Source: Endocalyx cinctus
Taxonomy: Eukaryota > Ascomycota > Sordariomycetes > Amphisphaeriales > Apiosporaceae
Reading direction: 5' to 3'
DNA length: 64,000 nucleotides
NCBI GenBank assembly: GCA_001600455.1
Contig: BCKC01000002.1
Span: 5,731,682 to 5,795,681 of the forward strand
Below, in pieces: positions 24,970-37,315 of the stretch; the stretch's first letter is position 1, and every line of letters starts with the position of its first letter. The notes below the pieces were generated by a model that did no database searches, had not been told where the DNA came from, and worked only from the letters and a program-made list of their open reading frames with translations. A program made the position numbers and the translations under genes.

Positions 24970-26123
24970 TTTTAGCGTTAAACCAAATAGCGATGAAGTT
25001 GGAAAATGATAGATTTACCAGCCATGTCTATAATAGTTAGCCAGTGGAGCAGAGGCGGGCGGTGTGCGGTGCGAAGGGCACACTAGTTTTAGCTATTTCC
25101 ACTTCAAGCAAATCCGTAGGCCTCCCGTGGGTAAGAAAAGATTAATATTGCGGATTCAACTGTGTAAACAAAGCCTTTCTTGCTAATTATATTTCAATGA
25201 AGTCTCCCTATTACCACAATCTCTTGAATTAATATTTACGAAATCACTACCATCAGTCACCAGCGGACTATCTACATGTCAACGTGGTTCTCCCACTAAT
25301 TACCCACAACGGACATGCCTCTTAGTACGAAATCGGTAACACTCCTATTTGATGGATTTGACGGTGAGTCAAAAGACCTATTGTGGTAAGCAAAGACAGC
25401 TGACAGGCTCAACTGATATATAGCTGTGGGCCGACGATAACTGCCAGGGCTCGACGGAGGCAGCAATATTGAGGGAACCTAAGTTACTACCTAATTACGC
25501 TTCTTCCCAATATAATTATATATCAACACCTTTAGAGCCTCGCATATGGCCAACCCCCGTCACTTGATGATCACTAATTATAGACTACATATATTATTAT
25601 GACTGTGATGGTTTCTAGTTAGGCTCTTTCTGTTCAGCTCCGGAAGTTAATCGTGATAGCCGAGCTTGGCGAACAAAATGGCATACCTATCCGATTGATA
25701 AGTCCCCAGTTCAAATGGATATAGGTACCCCAAGACAGTCTTATTTTAACGATACCCAATTCAAGCTAATTTAGTTGCCTCGATTAAATTGGAGATGTTA
25801 CAATTAGTAGTAGTCGAATACCATTAAGGGACTAGCTATGGGAGTTACCGGTATTAAGAGTATAAGGCTAGACGCACTAGATTCTGACAGCAGGACGACG
25901 TACGATATACCCTGACATTTACAGTAAGTAATGCGCGCTTCTCCGAGCACTAGTCAAGGCTGTAGGTAAGTTGTTCCGCTTATCGTAAATATCGGGATAA
26001 TAATCCTCACGATCCCATTTCGTGAACGCCCTGCCCCGCAATTGGGTTCGTTAAGTCTTTTAAGCAACAAAAGTCCTCAACTTCGGCTGATTTTGATCAT
26101 TATTTATCAAATATGCTATAATC
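24970..26123. other. intergenic upstream of the HET gene
   Basis: No gene or RNA is recognised. It is AT-rich with scattered GC patches such as GGCGGGCGGTGTGCGG at about 25056. The last 100 bases are AT-rich and promoter-like. Confidence 0.5.
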
Positions 26124-28431
26124 ATGCTTAAATGTCAATATACGCCATTAGACCCTTCCTTGAATGAAATTCGGCTGGTCACTGTTTTACCTGGCTGTGA
26201 TGACGACCCCGTTCAAGTGAAGATTGCTCACTCGCCACTCCGTAGAGTAGAACCACGAGCCCAGGGGGTAAGCGAACTAAGAGAAGCTCTTCCCAGAGGA
26301 TGGCAGGTTCACGAGACTATGGATGGGCCAGTTGTGTTCGTTGATCCCAGCGGAGTTACCTGGACTCACCCACCTGGCGTTACCAGACCACCAGACATTC
26401 CCTCTCGCAGAATCAAATATGAAAATCCTAGCTTTGAACCACTCTCATATTCATGGGTAGTACAGGTAAAAACGAATCCGTTATTACCTATTTGGTTATA
26501 ACGGTTTATCTAGTATCCACTCTCTGATAATGGGGCTCTGATTCGAAGATGGAAATCATATTCGTAGAAAGCGGCTCGCGTGAGACAGATAGCACAAGCG
26601 CGAGACTTCCAATAGTATGCCAGTTATCTATTAGGGCGAATTTATTTGAGTACCTCAAACATATTCGGTACCCGGATAAGGAGCGGGTGATGTGGATAGA
26701 TGCCATCTGTATCAATCAAGACGACATCGAGGAGAGGAATACGCAGGTTCCGCTTATGAGGTATATCTACAGCGCCGAAAGAGGGGCGGTAGTATGGATC
26801 GGATTGGCAGCTAAAGGGTCGGACTTAGCGTGCGAGGCCATATCCCATCTCAGTAAGCAGGTGGTGGTGACGAGAGATTGTCTGTTTCTACCCCGTCCCG
26901 GCGCCTCCGAGATATCCTGGCACAGAACCAAAACGGTCTTGCCTTATAGCCCCGAAACGTGGGACTCCATTGAAAGCCTACTGCTGTCGCCCTGGTTTAA
27001 CAGATTATGGGTAGTGCAGGAGATCCAGAAATCCAACTCAAAGTCGATAATCCAGTATGGCCATCACGAACTTCCGTGGCCCCTCTTCCGCCAAGCACTT
27101 CTATGTATTCTCCAAAAGGACAGTGGCTTGCCGTCTAAAGTGTGCGAACGTGGATATAGTATCTATGACACTTTTCTATACGTCGATGATGCCACATTTC
27201 TAGATATTATATGGTCTCATCACACCAGGAAATGTACAGACCCCAGGGATAAGATATATGGGCTTCTAAGCATGATTCCACGGTCAGTAGCCAGAATGAT
27301 CGAGGTTGACTACTTGAAGAGTCCCGAAGAAGTGTATCAAGATGCGTTCCTGGCCTACCTGAAAGCAACAAACCGCTTGGATATGCTACGGTTTTGCGGA
27401 CATTCGATAGCGCCTCCAGCTCGTAGACCAACCTGGGTCCCATATCTCGCCGCTGAGATTCGCTGTATCTCACCCGTCTTCGCATTTTACGCCAGTGTGT
27501 GTTCCAGGTCATACGCAACTCTCGTGTCGGCGGATGAAATTCTGGTCACCGTCATTTCCGTCGCGTCCGTCTCCCGGACCAGTTACCTCAACGTCGGAGA
27601 TTTTCATGGTGTGATTCATTGGATAGGAAAAATGAACATTCTCCAGTCGGATGATGAAGTCTATCCCACGGGAGAAACGATTCTAGATGGGTACCTTCGA
27701 AGCTTGACAATGGGCCAGTTGCAGGAAAAATACCCGCGATCAGATGCGCCCCCATTCTTCGCCGTAAAGGAACACATCAAGAACAGGCTAGAATCTCAAA
27801 GTGGGAGCCACGATGATCATCTTCCCGATCGATTCAAGGCCGATGTTACACATAGACTAAATGATTCTTGGGTTTTTACAACGGATCGCGGCTACGTCGG
27901 ATACACGAAAGTCACAGTCGGTCCAGGTAAGCACCGCTTTGAAGACTTTTTTTTTTTTATGAATTTTAGAGTAATATTGAGAAATATTGCTGTTCTTCTA
28001 TAGGAGATGTATTGGCTGTGATTCTTGGCTGTAGCGCACCTATGCTCCTCAGATCGACACCGGACGGCAGATACCGCGTCATCGGCGATTGTTACGTTCA
28101 TGGTCCCATGGAAGGCGAGGCTTTACTCGGCCCCATCCAGAGACCTTGGGTCCAAGTAGGAGAGCGCAAGTCAAGATCTATTCATGTCTTCACCCCGGTA
28201 TTCTTGAACACTGAAACAAAGGAGATGACATCGAATGATCCGCGCTTAGCGGAAATTCCCTTGTCCCCTGAATGGGAACCTCAAGGGTGGGAGAGAACGC
28301 GAGATGACCCGAGGGTTTTTAATAAGTTCAAAAATATCCTATCGGGTGACGTAATCAATTCTGACCCTAGGTTGGTCCCCGAAGCGTTGGTAAAGAGAGG
28401 TGTTCCGATACAGAAGCTATTGCTAGCATGA
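26124..28431 (+). CDS. HET-domain protein with a WW domain inserted in the HET region
   Basis: This is a heterokaryon-incompatibility (HET) domain protein, a fungal TIR-like module associated with non-self-triggered cell death. The model is join(26124..26456, 26549..27926, 28004..28431), 712 aa. The HET start YTPLDPSLNEIRLVTVLPG (residues 6-24) is separated from the next HET motif FEPLSYSW (about 104-111) by a WW-like domain. That domain is LPRGW (W60) to VTWTHPP (W80, P83). Further HET motifs are WIDAICINQ and AVVWIGLA, then NRLWVVQEI and DPRDKIYGLLSM. A typical C-terminal lid follows (YVGYTKV, then GDVLAVILGC and YRVIGDCYVHG). Intron 2 is canonical. Intron 1 is uncertain: the donor may be 26457 or 26466, and the only late acceptor is GAAG at 26548. 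The genomic sequence TGGGGCTCT at 26531 would restore the expected WGS motif but has no AG before it, so the junction may be damaged. Confidence 0.8.
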
Positions 28432-29825
28432 TGAACGGCGATATTATTGAAATTTATATAATATTATTAGCGTGTAAATACCATGGAAAAGGGTGAGACT
28501 TATTTAACCATAATAACTATCTCGAATTACTGCTACAGAGACAGAAGCTTGCCCATCCGCACGCCCAAGAAATATGTAAAGACCAATAAATAATAGATCG
28601 CTAGCGAAAACCTCATAATTTATATGGCTAATGAGAAAATCAAAGCATTGCATAATTCATTATATAAATATACATACATTGTGGATCCTAGAAGAAGGTA
28701 AATACTTTTGACAGATCTCAGCTGCCTTCAGAAATGAGGTGTCACGGATATTAGGTGAAGCAGTTGTTAGAAGCGTGGCTACGGCTGCCCTCCGGGTAGC
28801 CCCCGGAGAATAGGTCTATATAAGGAGGGGCGGAAGCCCCTCGAGAGAGATAGAGAAGGTCGAGAATCAATAAGATATATTATTAGGCTCTTAGAACTAC
28901 ATTGCTAAGCTCTGGCTACGTAACTGCGCGACCCTATACTCCAACGTACCCCCTTTTCTCACATGAGGTTACCTGACACTTCAACAGGTATAAAGCGCTT
29001 CTGCTTTCTGGCATCTTAAGAGAAGAGAAACCATCCATCCTCATTCCACATTAGCTTAGAGTACATAAATGTAATACTCTCAGCTATAGGAATAACAAAT
29101 AATTAACAATAAGCTAATACCACAAATAATACATCATCTGCCGCAATATCACATAAACTACAACATACAAATTCATATCTTTATCACTTCGCGTACCGCA
29201 TCACGATGTAGGCAGGGTATTATAACAGTTTTAGAGCGTATGGAGGAAGTTCGGGAGCTTGGCAGCCATATAAAGTGTACTACGTAAATATTTCTTAGAG
29301 TTAGGGCTTTTGGAACTCTCTACTTCTATGATTCGAAAGGGAGCTCAGCACACTATTTATAACGCTTTCAAAGCTGTAGTATCTATCTACAGGATTGGCC
29401 AATCTCTTAGACGGGATCGGTGAGATTGCTTCCACCCCTAAATGTTACAGCTCCGAAGCAAGGTCCCATTCCGGGCCACTTCTCACGTCACAGATATTAA
29501 ACGAATGATATGGAATTAAACTTGTAGTACTTCATATACAGAGCTTAAACGTTAAGGAATGAGGGAGAGTATTCACACATACAGTCTCAAAGGTCCCTAA
29601 ACGTATTTAAGCGAACGCAATTTTGGACCATGTCAAAAAAAAGCAAATCTATGGACATCTCGAAAACTCGAAAGATCAGTCAAGACTATCCAAGATTATC
29701 ACGTGGGATAGTGTATTATCCAAAATTATCAAGTAGCGACACTATCCTCGCTTCCATTATACAACATATACACACGCGACACCAAAGCCGCCCGCGCGCA
29801 AGCTCACCAAGAACTCGAACCAGAT
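28432..29825. other. intergenic with a solo-LTR-like sequence
   Basis: No gene is supported apart from the LTR-like block. The flanks are AT-rich. Confidence 0.55.
28740..28986 (+). mobile_element. putative solo LTR (Ty1/copia-like)
   Basis: A GC-richer island in AT-rich DNA begins TGTCACGG and contains a second TGTTAGAAGC start at 28765. It ends with CCTGACA (28978) and, alternatively, TTCAACA (28986). TG..CA termini with short inverted ends (TGTCA/TGACA or TGTT/AACA) fit an LTR. Inside are a TATATAAG box (about 28815), GC stems, then AATAAGATATATTATTAGG, which resembles a promoter plus polyadenylation region. No flanking 5-bp duplication matches and no internal gag/pol lies beside it, so it would be an old solo LTR. 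Confidence 0.5.
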
Positions 29826-32193
29826 TCACGACGTCTTATCCAAGCCCTGGCTCTGGACGATTTTCTCCTGCTGAGCCTGAGCCTGCTCGATAGCCGCGAA
29901 GTCTGCGTCCTGGTTGCGGGATCCCTTGAAGACGCTGTCGGGAAGCGCGTTGAGCGCCTCCTCCTCTTTGTCGAGGTTGCGGAAGGAGAAGTGGAAGATG
30001 ATACCACCGATGGCGGCGATGACGGCCACCACCGTGTAGAGCCAGACGAGTAGGGGGTCCGTCGATAAGGGCACGAAAGCCTGCGCTATCGCCGCGCTGA
30101 AGGCTTGCGCAAACCAGAAGATTCCGGTTATGAATCCTCTCATGTTCTTCGGCGCTTTCGTGAAGGCGTACTCGAGCCCCGTAATCGACGCGAAGATCTC
30201 CGAGAAGGCGATCACGACGTACGCCGGCGTCTGGATCCAAACGGAAAGCGGGGCCTTGTAGAGCCGTTCGTCTGCGCCCTCCTCCAATCCCATCGCATCG
30301 GCGCAGTCACTTACGTAACCATAGGGCAAAAGGCCCTGGGTGCGGCAAGGCGATTGCTGGTAAATGTAGTGCTGGGTGATAGCCGCGACAACCATGGAGA
30401 TGGCACCGAGGGCGAACCCGACCGTGATCTTCTTGATGGGGGTGAAGTTGATATGTATTTTCCGCAGGAAAGGGTAGAAAAATTTATCACAGATTGGGAT
30501 GAAGATTAACAGTGCGATGGGATCAAGATTGTTGACGATATCATTAGGGACCCCACCAAGAACCATGGTCGCTGCTTGGGAAACAAGGTTACTGGTAAGT
30601 TGGTTGTACTATTATAAGAATTGTCAGTGATTGATCTTTCATAGTAGATATGCCTAGTAACCCGCCCCTCTCCGCGGTGAAGTCATGCCGCCACTATCAG
30701 GGTTTGATGAAGACATCAACTTACCGGTAGCCAATAAATTGGGAAGAGGAGGAACACTTGGCACTGGATCGCAGTTAGCATCTAAAGTTCTTCCCTCGAT
30801 ATTAAATAGTACTATCACGCGCGAACGTTAGTGTCAAGGAGTACTCACGGCTTTAATACCACGACGAACTTCGTCTACCCAATGGTCGTCAAAGGTCATC
30901 CATTCAGGACGTTCGGCTTCAGGGATATTGCTTGGCTTTACCCTGTCGAAGAAACCGGGCTCGATCATATTTTTAACGGTACGTACGGGGTTGATTGACC
31001 ACCTACCCTTCATCGAAAGTCCGATGAGGGCGAAGAACTTGCCAATGACGGAGCCGGTGGGTGGGTGTCGGACATACTTGTTCTTGAACGCGATGAGGAC
31101 GATGGGGCAGGTGACGAAAAGCACGGTGGGTAGTGTGAAAGAGAGCCAGAAGCCGACATATCTAAAATGTAATTAGAAACTACTCATCCAAAAAAAACTA
31201 GAGATGTATGACATAATATATGATTTTTGGGGGAGAAACAATATGAATGCGACTAGAAAAAGGTCATCACTCGTGGAGTAGACTGGTAAAATGGGGGAGT
31301 GGGGGAATTAAGCCTCAAATATTTACCTCTCCGCGTAAACCATGCTGATCTGTCCAACTAGAGATCCTACGTTGATGCAGAAGTAGTATCGCATGTAAAT
31401 GACGGATATTGTGAGGACTGGATCCTGAATGACGCGCTCGCCGCTCTTGAGGACCTTGATCGTCGGTCGTGGTTGAGTAGCCTCATACTGCTCCGCGATC
31501 ATGGGCGAGATGTTCGCCTTGAAAAAACCAACTCCGATACCAAAGAAGATCAGACCCAAAGAAAAGACTCCCAGCGCAGCGTTCGGCTTTGCGATGACGG
31601 GCGGGAGGGCAGAGATGATAAGAATGATATGCCCGAAGGTTGCGACAAGGACAGCGACGTGAATTGTCTTGTACTTGCCCCAATACGTATCTGATAAATA
31701 TCCACCGACTAAGGGCATAATGTAAGCCCAGAAAGCGTTGAAGGTAACTAAACCAGTCGAGGCTTGCTGTCCCTTATCCAGGGCTCCGGGTTGTCCAAAT
31801 GTTCCGCTGTTCCCCGCGGTAGAGCCTGGAGGAAGTGGTTGTTGGATGAAATTAACGACTAAAGGAAAATGGGTTAGTGGTCGGATAATGAATAACTAGC
31901 AGGTCTCAAAAATATGAATACATACAGACAGCCGTGGTTCCGTAGTACGCGAATCTTTCGGCAAGCTCAACGAAGGCGATGGTGTAAATAAGTAACGTGA
32001 TAGGACCCTTGACGCGACGAAGCGTCTCTAATTCCTTTTGGGTGGGATATTCTTCCCCGTTGGGTCCTCGGATGTGGTATTCACTGTCGGAACCGTGGTC
32101 ATTCATAAGAGCAACGTCGCCAGCCCCGATGTTCTCATCAGTCACATCGGACTTAAGTTCGGTCGGCTCGACCTTGTCGGTATTGGTCGCCAT
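29826..32193 (-). CDS. proton-coupled oligopeptide transporter (POT/PTR2 family)
   Basis: This protein should import di- and tripeptides with protons across the plasma membrane. The minus-strand model is complement(join(29826..30608, 30725..30763, 30849..31161, 31327..31858, 31926..32193)), 644 aa, slightly long but normal for fungal PTR2. POT hallmarks are ELAERFAYYGTTAV in helix 1, GGYLSDTYWGKYKTI after helix 2, FFKANISPMIAEQ, and YYFCINVGSLVGQ. KACQVFLLFPIYWL is assembled over the tiny 39-nt exon 4. The C-terminal helices contain EIFASITGLEYAFTKAPKNM. Exon 4 uses the acceptor GATCCAG, because it gives the family's KAC..F sequence in phase 0. The start is MATNTDKVEP; an upstream in-frame TTG is not used. 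The N- and C-terminal tails are hydrophilic and cytosolic. Confidence 0.93.
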
Positions 32194-34358
32194 TATCGCG
32201 TGTTTCGCGCACAACTTAAGTGCCTTGAACAACTAAAAGGGATAATTGTGTGTACGGCGTAACTATCAAAATAATTTAGTCCATAATTCTATGAATCAAC
32301 ATATAAAACCACTACCAATTAAATACGTAAAAATTTAAGTAAACATGTTCATACATACAGAAACGCGCATGCGCAAATGAATATGACGGAAGGAAAGGGT
32401 GTGGGAAAAGATGGGATGAGCAATAGGGATACCTGGGAACGAATATATGGCTTATTCAAAGATCAAATCCTATCAGATGTCTGATCATATCACCTACCGG
32501 AAAAAGTTGGTGCTGATCGCTCCATCTAATAACTTGGCAACTAAGACGTCTTGTTACATCTGAGGCCTTGGTAGAATGGCGAGGATTAAGCTGTCCAGTA
32601 CGGCCCCCAGACCGCCATACGCCAAATACCGCGGTCAGCACGGGTCAACCTCAATAAGTACGTGTGAAAAGGAGCTTAGGGTCTGCCTAAATATGTACCT
32701 ACATATGTTGTGTAAATTGTCAAGTTAGTAGTATGTAAGATTGGATGCAGGCATACTCGGTGCTCTGCCAAGTCGTCGTATAAGAAAAAGGAAGCACATT
32801 TTAGGTACAAGATTTTACAAGATCCGTAAGTAGTTTAATTTTGTTTATTATAACATATACTCTGACATATAACATATAACTTAAGAACCTAGTTTCCTAC
32901 CTACCTCTATATACATACCTAGGTAGTAGTATGAATATAATAAGAAGATGTACATTTCATACTCACACTCAACGAAGAGGAGGAAGAAGGATTCTCTGGG
33001 ATAAACTTGAACAGTACGAATTTTGGCCATTTAATATCAGTTTTAATTATACAGCACTGTATAATTTATACAACATGACATCATATTGAGAATCCAGGTA
33101 TAAACCCCGCGTTTTAACTCAGTAAGCGCATATTTTGTCAGTCCTACGTATGATGATCACGTATATACGGAGTTGAGGATTTGAATTTGTTCATCGTTTA
33201 TCGTCCAACAATTTTATTTCGTAGACTCTCTTCATTGGATATGCTTTTTTCAACTACGAAACGGAGAAGAGAAACAAAAAATAAATAAGTCAATGAATAT
33301 GTACAGAGTGGGCAATATGAAAGCTTCTGATGTTTCTTAAGTCTTTCGATATAAAAAACCCGTATTAATAAAGGATCAACTTTTTAGTTACATCGCTCGA
33401 CACACCCCACTTAAATCTTATAGGAGGCAGAGGAGGGTAAAATCTTGACGCCTTCCGCTTCTAGAAAAGTTCTTCAGAGTGATCAGCTGCAAATATGAGT
33501 ACAAGAGCGAGTCGAATGATATTTTATTATCTAGCCAAGTAGCTAGGGTCATGGTAATCATCCCTTACTTTTCTTATTTTCGCAGTATTCCCATGTTAAT
33601 ACATAGGTACTTAGCTAGGTACGGAGTAGTGGTTTTCCGTTGATAAGCGTACTTTTCACCTTGGTTTATGAACCCTTCCCATCCCAAATTAATTTCTCGG
33701 ATAATCGGTCGTGCTTCGCGACAAAGCTTATTTGAGATGCGAAATGCGCTGATGCCAAGATACAAGATAGAAAGCAAGGCTGTCTTCTGCTGTGTACCAC
33801 ATTTCATCGTATTTATGAATTCCATATATGTAGATAAGTCGCACCAATATCTAGGCTTGCCTGTTGCCTTGAAATATCCATCCTTATCATCTTTCAACTT
33901 TGCTAGTGGTAAGCAGCTGACATACTTTCATTCGCGTAAATGTTATTTGCTTACAATTGAAATAGGGAATCCATCAAGTAGCCCAACGAGTCAATGTGCT
34001 GTAGACTTCACTTTTATTTTTATCTCTCCTGTGTCTTGTTATATTCCTCCAGTCGTACGAAGCCCGCCTCCTAAATTGTTATGGAGAAAAAAGCGAAAAT
34101 AGGGCATAAGCATATCCCCAGAAAGTCCGTCTTGTCTCTACGGTGATCGGGAATAAGTGGGTATGTCACATTCTTATGTTCGCGGGCTCAGTAACCGGGC
34201 TTAGGGTTAATTTGAAGGACTGCTGGAATTCAAAACGGGAATAAAATAGAGTTTTTGTGAACAATAGAGATAGATACATGATAAATATACACGTAACATA
34301 AACGCTGGATCGATGATTATAGGCATGATATATGCTTTTACTACAGCTTGAAAATGAT
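32194..34358. other. intergenic between divergent/convergent neighbours
   Basis: This is the promoter side of the peptide transporter and the 3' side of the dehydrogenase. Overlapping open frames at 33574-33897 (-) and 33668-34102 (+) have no recognisable domain. Copies of TACCTAGGTA (about 32918) and TACGGAGTA (about 33620) occur. Confidence 0.5.
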
Positions 34359-36131
34359 TTATAAACGAGGTTTCGGCGTCTCCAGCCGCACCAAGTCATT
34401 CAGTAGAGGAGTAGCATTGACCATATCAGGTGTCGCTTCTTTTAAAGAACTCATTCCAACGAGTTTCATAGCGAGAATAAGTTCATCGGTTAAGACTGTT
34501 ACGGGTTTGCCCATTAGCATCGGAAACAATCCTAGACAATGGAAAGAGAACGGAAATAACTCACTATCAATGCACCTCTCGACACCTTTAGTTCCATAAG
34601 CGCCCATGGCGTAGAAAAACGGTCTCGCGATGCCCACAGCCGTAGCGCCGAGACACAGAGCCTTCAGCACATCCGCCCCGTCCCTGCATCCACCGTCGAC
34701 GAAGACCTCCAACTTATCAAGCACCTCAGGCGCGTACTTTCTAATCTCGCACAGCGTCGTCAGCGCGTCGGGCGAGCTGTGCATCTGCCTACCGCCGTGG
34801 TTAGAGAGCAGTACGCCCTGACACCCCGCTCTCACCGCCAAGACGGCGTCCTCGTAGCGCTGGACGCCCTTGAGGACGATCGGACCCGGACCCCACTCCT
34901 CCCGGATCCACCCGGCCACGTCGGCGAAGGTGAGCGACTGGCTGAGCCCGACGCCGGACGCGTGCGACCTCAGCCCGAACCCGGCCTTCTCGGCCTCGGC
35001 CTCGAGACCCATCGCCAACGCTTCGGCCGCCTGGAGCCGCCGGTCCGAGACCCGTTTCCCGAGCGCCACCGTGTCGACCGTGAGCCACAGCGACTTGAAC
35101 CCGAGGCGGCGCGCGCGGCGCACGATCTCGCGAGTCTGCGCTTGGTCCGACATCGCGTACAGCTGGAAGTGGAGGTGCGCCTGGTCGGCCGCCTCGGTTG
35201 GGAAGAGCTGCGGGTTCGTCGTCGACGAAGACGGGTCATCGGCGATGGCGAGCTCTTTTTGGAAAACGTCGACAACCTCCTCGAGCGGGCGCGTCGATTG
35301 CGAGCTCATCAGTCCGTGAACGGCGCGTCGGGCTAAACCTTGGACGAGCTCCGGCTCGGCGCCCTCGTGCGACCTCCCCAGAGCGCCCATGGCGCTGACG
35401 TAAAAAGGCCGGGCGGCCGGACAGCCGAGGATCGAGGTGCGGGTGCTGACGCGCAGGACGTCGCGCAGGATCCGGGGACGGAACCGCAAGCGCGACCAGG
35501 ACGACGCGTTCCCGTCGTAGGAGAGCCCCGAGCTCGCAAACGACGACACGTACGACCAGGACTGCTCCGACAGGGTCGAGCGCGCGGCCGTTTCGAAGTC
35601 GGTCGTCACGATGCACGTCGATATGTGCGGCAGCGGCGGCAGGGCGCCGCTCGGGGAGTCTGCACCCGCGGCGATGGCCGAGGCGGTCGCTGCGGCTGCT
35701 GGTGCGGTGGCTTGCGCCGCGGCCGACGCCTGGGTCAATGTGCTCAGAGCGGCTATCGTCGCGGCGTTTACCTCTCCCAGGAAACTCCCTTTCGGTAAGT
35801 ACGTAACCATGTCCGGATTGTGGATCTTGGTGAATTCGAGTGTGGCATCCTTTTTTTTTTTTTTTTAACTCGTTAGCTCCCGGTAGCCTTTGATTGTACG
35901 ATGAGGCAAGTATAGATAGATAAGCTCCGTGAGGGGATTGATAAACAACGGTATGAAAAAAAGAGGATGAAAACTAATAGAAAATACCTTTCCGCCCTGT
36001 CCGAGTAGTATAGCCGCGCCGCCGGGGTGTTGATCTATATACGAAGTGACGTCGTAGACTTTCCCGTGGACAACAATCCAGCAAGACGCCGGTGTTCGAT
36101 GAGACGCGATTTCCTCCGCAGTGAGAACCAT
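34359..36131 (-). CDS. flavocytochrome b2-type FMN-dependent 2-hydroxyacid (L-lactate) dehydrogenase
   Basis: The enzyme should oxidise L-lactate or a related 2-hydroxyacid with FMN and pass electrons through a cytochrome b5 domain. The model is complement(join(34359..34495, 34565..35849, 35988..36131)), 521 aa. The cytochrome b5 domain (residues 4-75) has heme ligands H35 in DQHPGG and H58 in KIHNPD. An unusually Ala-rich linker of about 40 residues follows. The FMN barrel has LWLTVDTVALGKRVSDRR, IVLKGVQRYEDA, VLLSNHGGRQ (catalytic base H399), and VFVDGGCRDGADVLKAL, then GIARPFFYAMGAYG. The last intron (69 nt, GTGAGT donor) is in frame and stop-free; removing it gives ERCIDILTDELILAMKLVG. 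The protein starts MVLTAEEIASHRT without a mitochondrial presequence, so a cytosolic location is inferred. The central exon is very GC-rich. Confidence 0.92.
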
Positions 36132-37315
36132 GTTGACTTTCTGCCTCCGTATAAACTAATAATAATCTCGTAATACCGACAATCCGTCTATGATTACCAA
36201 ACGCCCCTTCGAAACAATCGTGCGGGCATAAATGCTTATCTCCTGCATGCGGATTTCCAAGTAGATATTCAAACTTCCAATCGGAAATACAAATTCCGAT
36301 ATCGTATTCTTGCACTTGGAGTGTTTGTTGAAATTGATGACCTTACTAATACGTTAATTATTTTCTCAGCTTCGAATTGGAGAGTTTGGCGATGAGTAAA
36401 GTTTTTATTAGAAATGAAAATTAGGGGTTTGTTTATCTCGACGGCGAAGCCCGAGCGTAGATCAAAAGCTAGCAAGTCGGAAACACGCTTTTTATTACAC
36501 CGCCCCCGCCTTGCCCATTTCCGGAGCGAAACTTATCGCGCTGGTGACCGCGGTGACTCCAACTTTCGAACGTAGCACCCAATTCAAGTTCACACAGCAT
36601 TGGAAATCCGAGAGAGGGGAAAAGAAACCGGCTCGGACCGAACCATCCCGATCCAGACGTCTTACAACGTCCTGTCGAAGGAGGAAAGACGCTGGCTTTG
36701 AGGATCAGACTTGATTCTATACTCGTCTAGTAGACTAAAGCTCTGTTTGGTTAGTTCGTGGTTCTTAATAGATAACTTCAAGCACCTCTCTTGATAGGTG
36801 TCCCAATTTTGCACCCGACGGAAAATATTATGAGAAAGTAGGAGGTAACATATATGAACACGTCAATCAATTCTATCTATGTATGAATTTTGCGAGCGGG
36901 AAACAACTCGCGGGTATGTATTCCTTCATACCGATATACTAGAAGACCGAGAAGGGAAGAGTGCATCAAACGAAAATCCTGTAATATCACCATGTTTTAT
37001 AATAGTAGTGCATCATCACCCTTCTTATGCTTGACTCCAATGATCTCTTTTTTTATGTAATACCCAGCACCAGCGTCATCATCATCATAACACGAAGGCA
37101 GAAGCGCCCTGTTCTTATTTTTATTCTTCTCATCATATTGAAACTTCTCATAACGTCGTACCACATCCAACCAACCGTCGCATGTAGGAGATGCAGAAAG
37201 AAAAAAAAAAACAAAAGCCATCGATTTAGCGGAGTCGAGGTTGCCACCCAGCGCATCGATGAAGACTAGGGTGCGCTGCGAAAGAGACGCGTTGGCATCG
37301 CGGTGTGGAGGATTC
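36132..37315. other. intergenic; promoter of the dehydrogenase gene and 3' side of ASF1
   Basis: No gene is supported. A GC-rich patch near 36500-36530 (CACCGCCCCCGCCTTGCCC) upstream of the dehydrogenase could hold C2H2-factor sites such as CreA-type SYGGRG. This is only a motif match. Confidence 0.45.

Noticed and set aside
33574..34102. Overlapping open frames on both strands (107 and 144 codons)
   Set aside because: Neither has an ATG in good context with a recognisable domain, and each could be the shadow of the other. No splice-linked partner is visible.
34779..35336. Long plus-strand frames opposite the dehydrogenase exon
   Set aside because: They arise from the high GC content of the real minus-strand exon.
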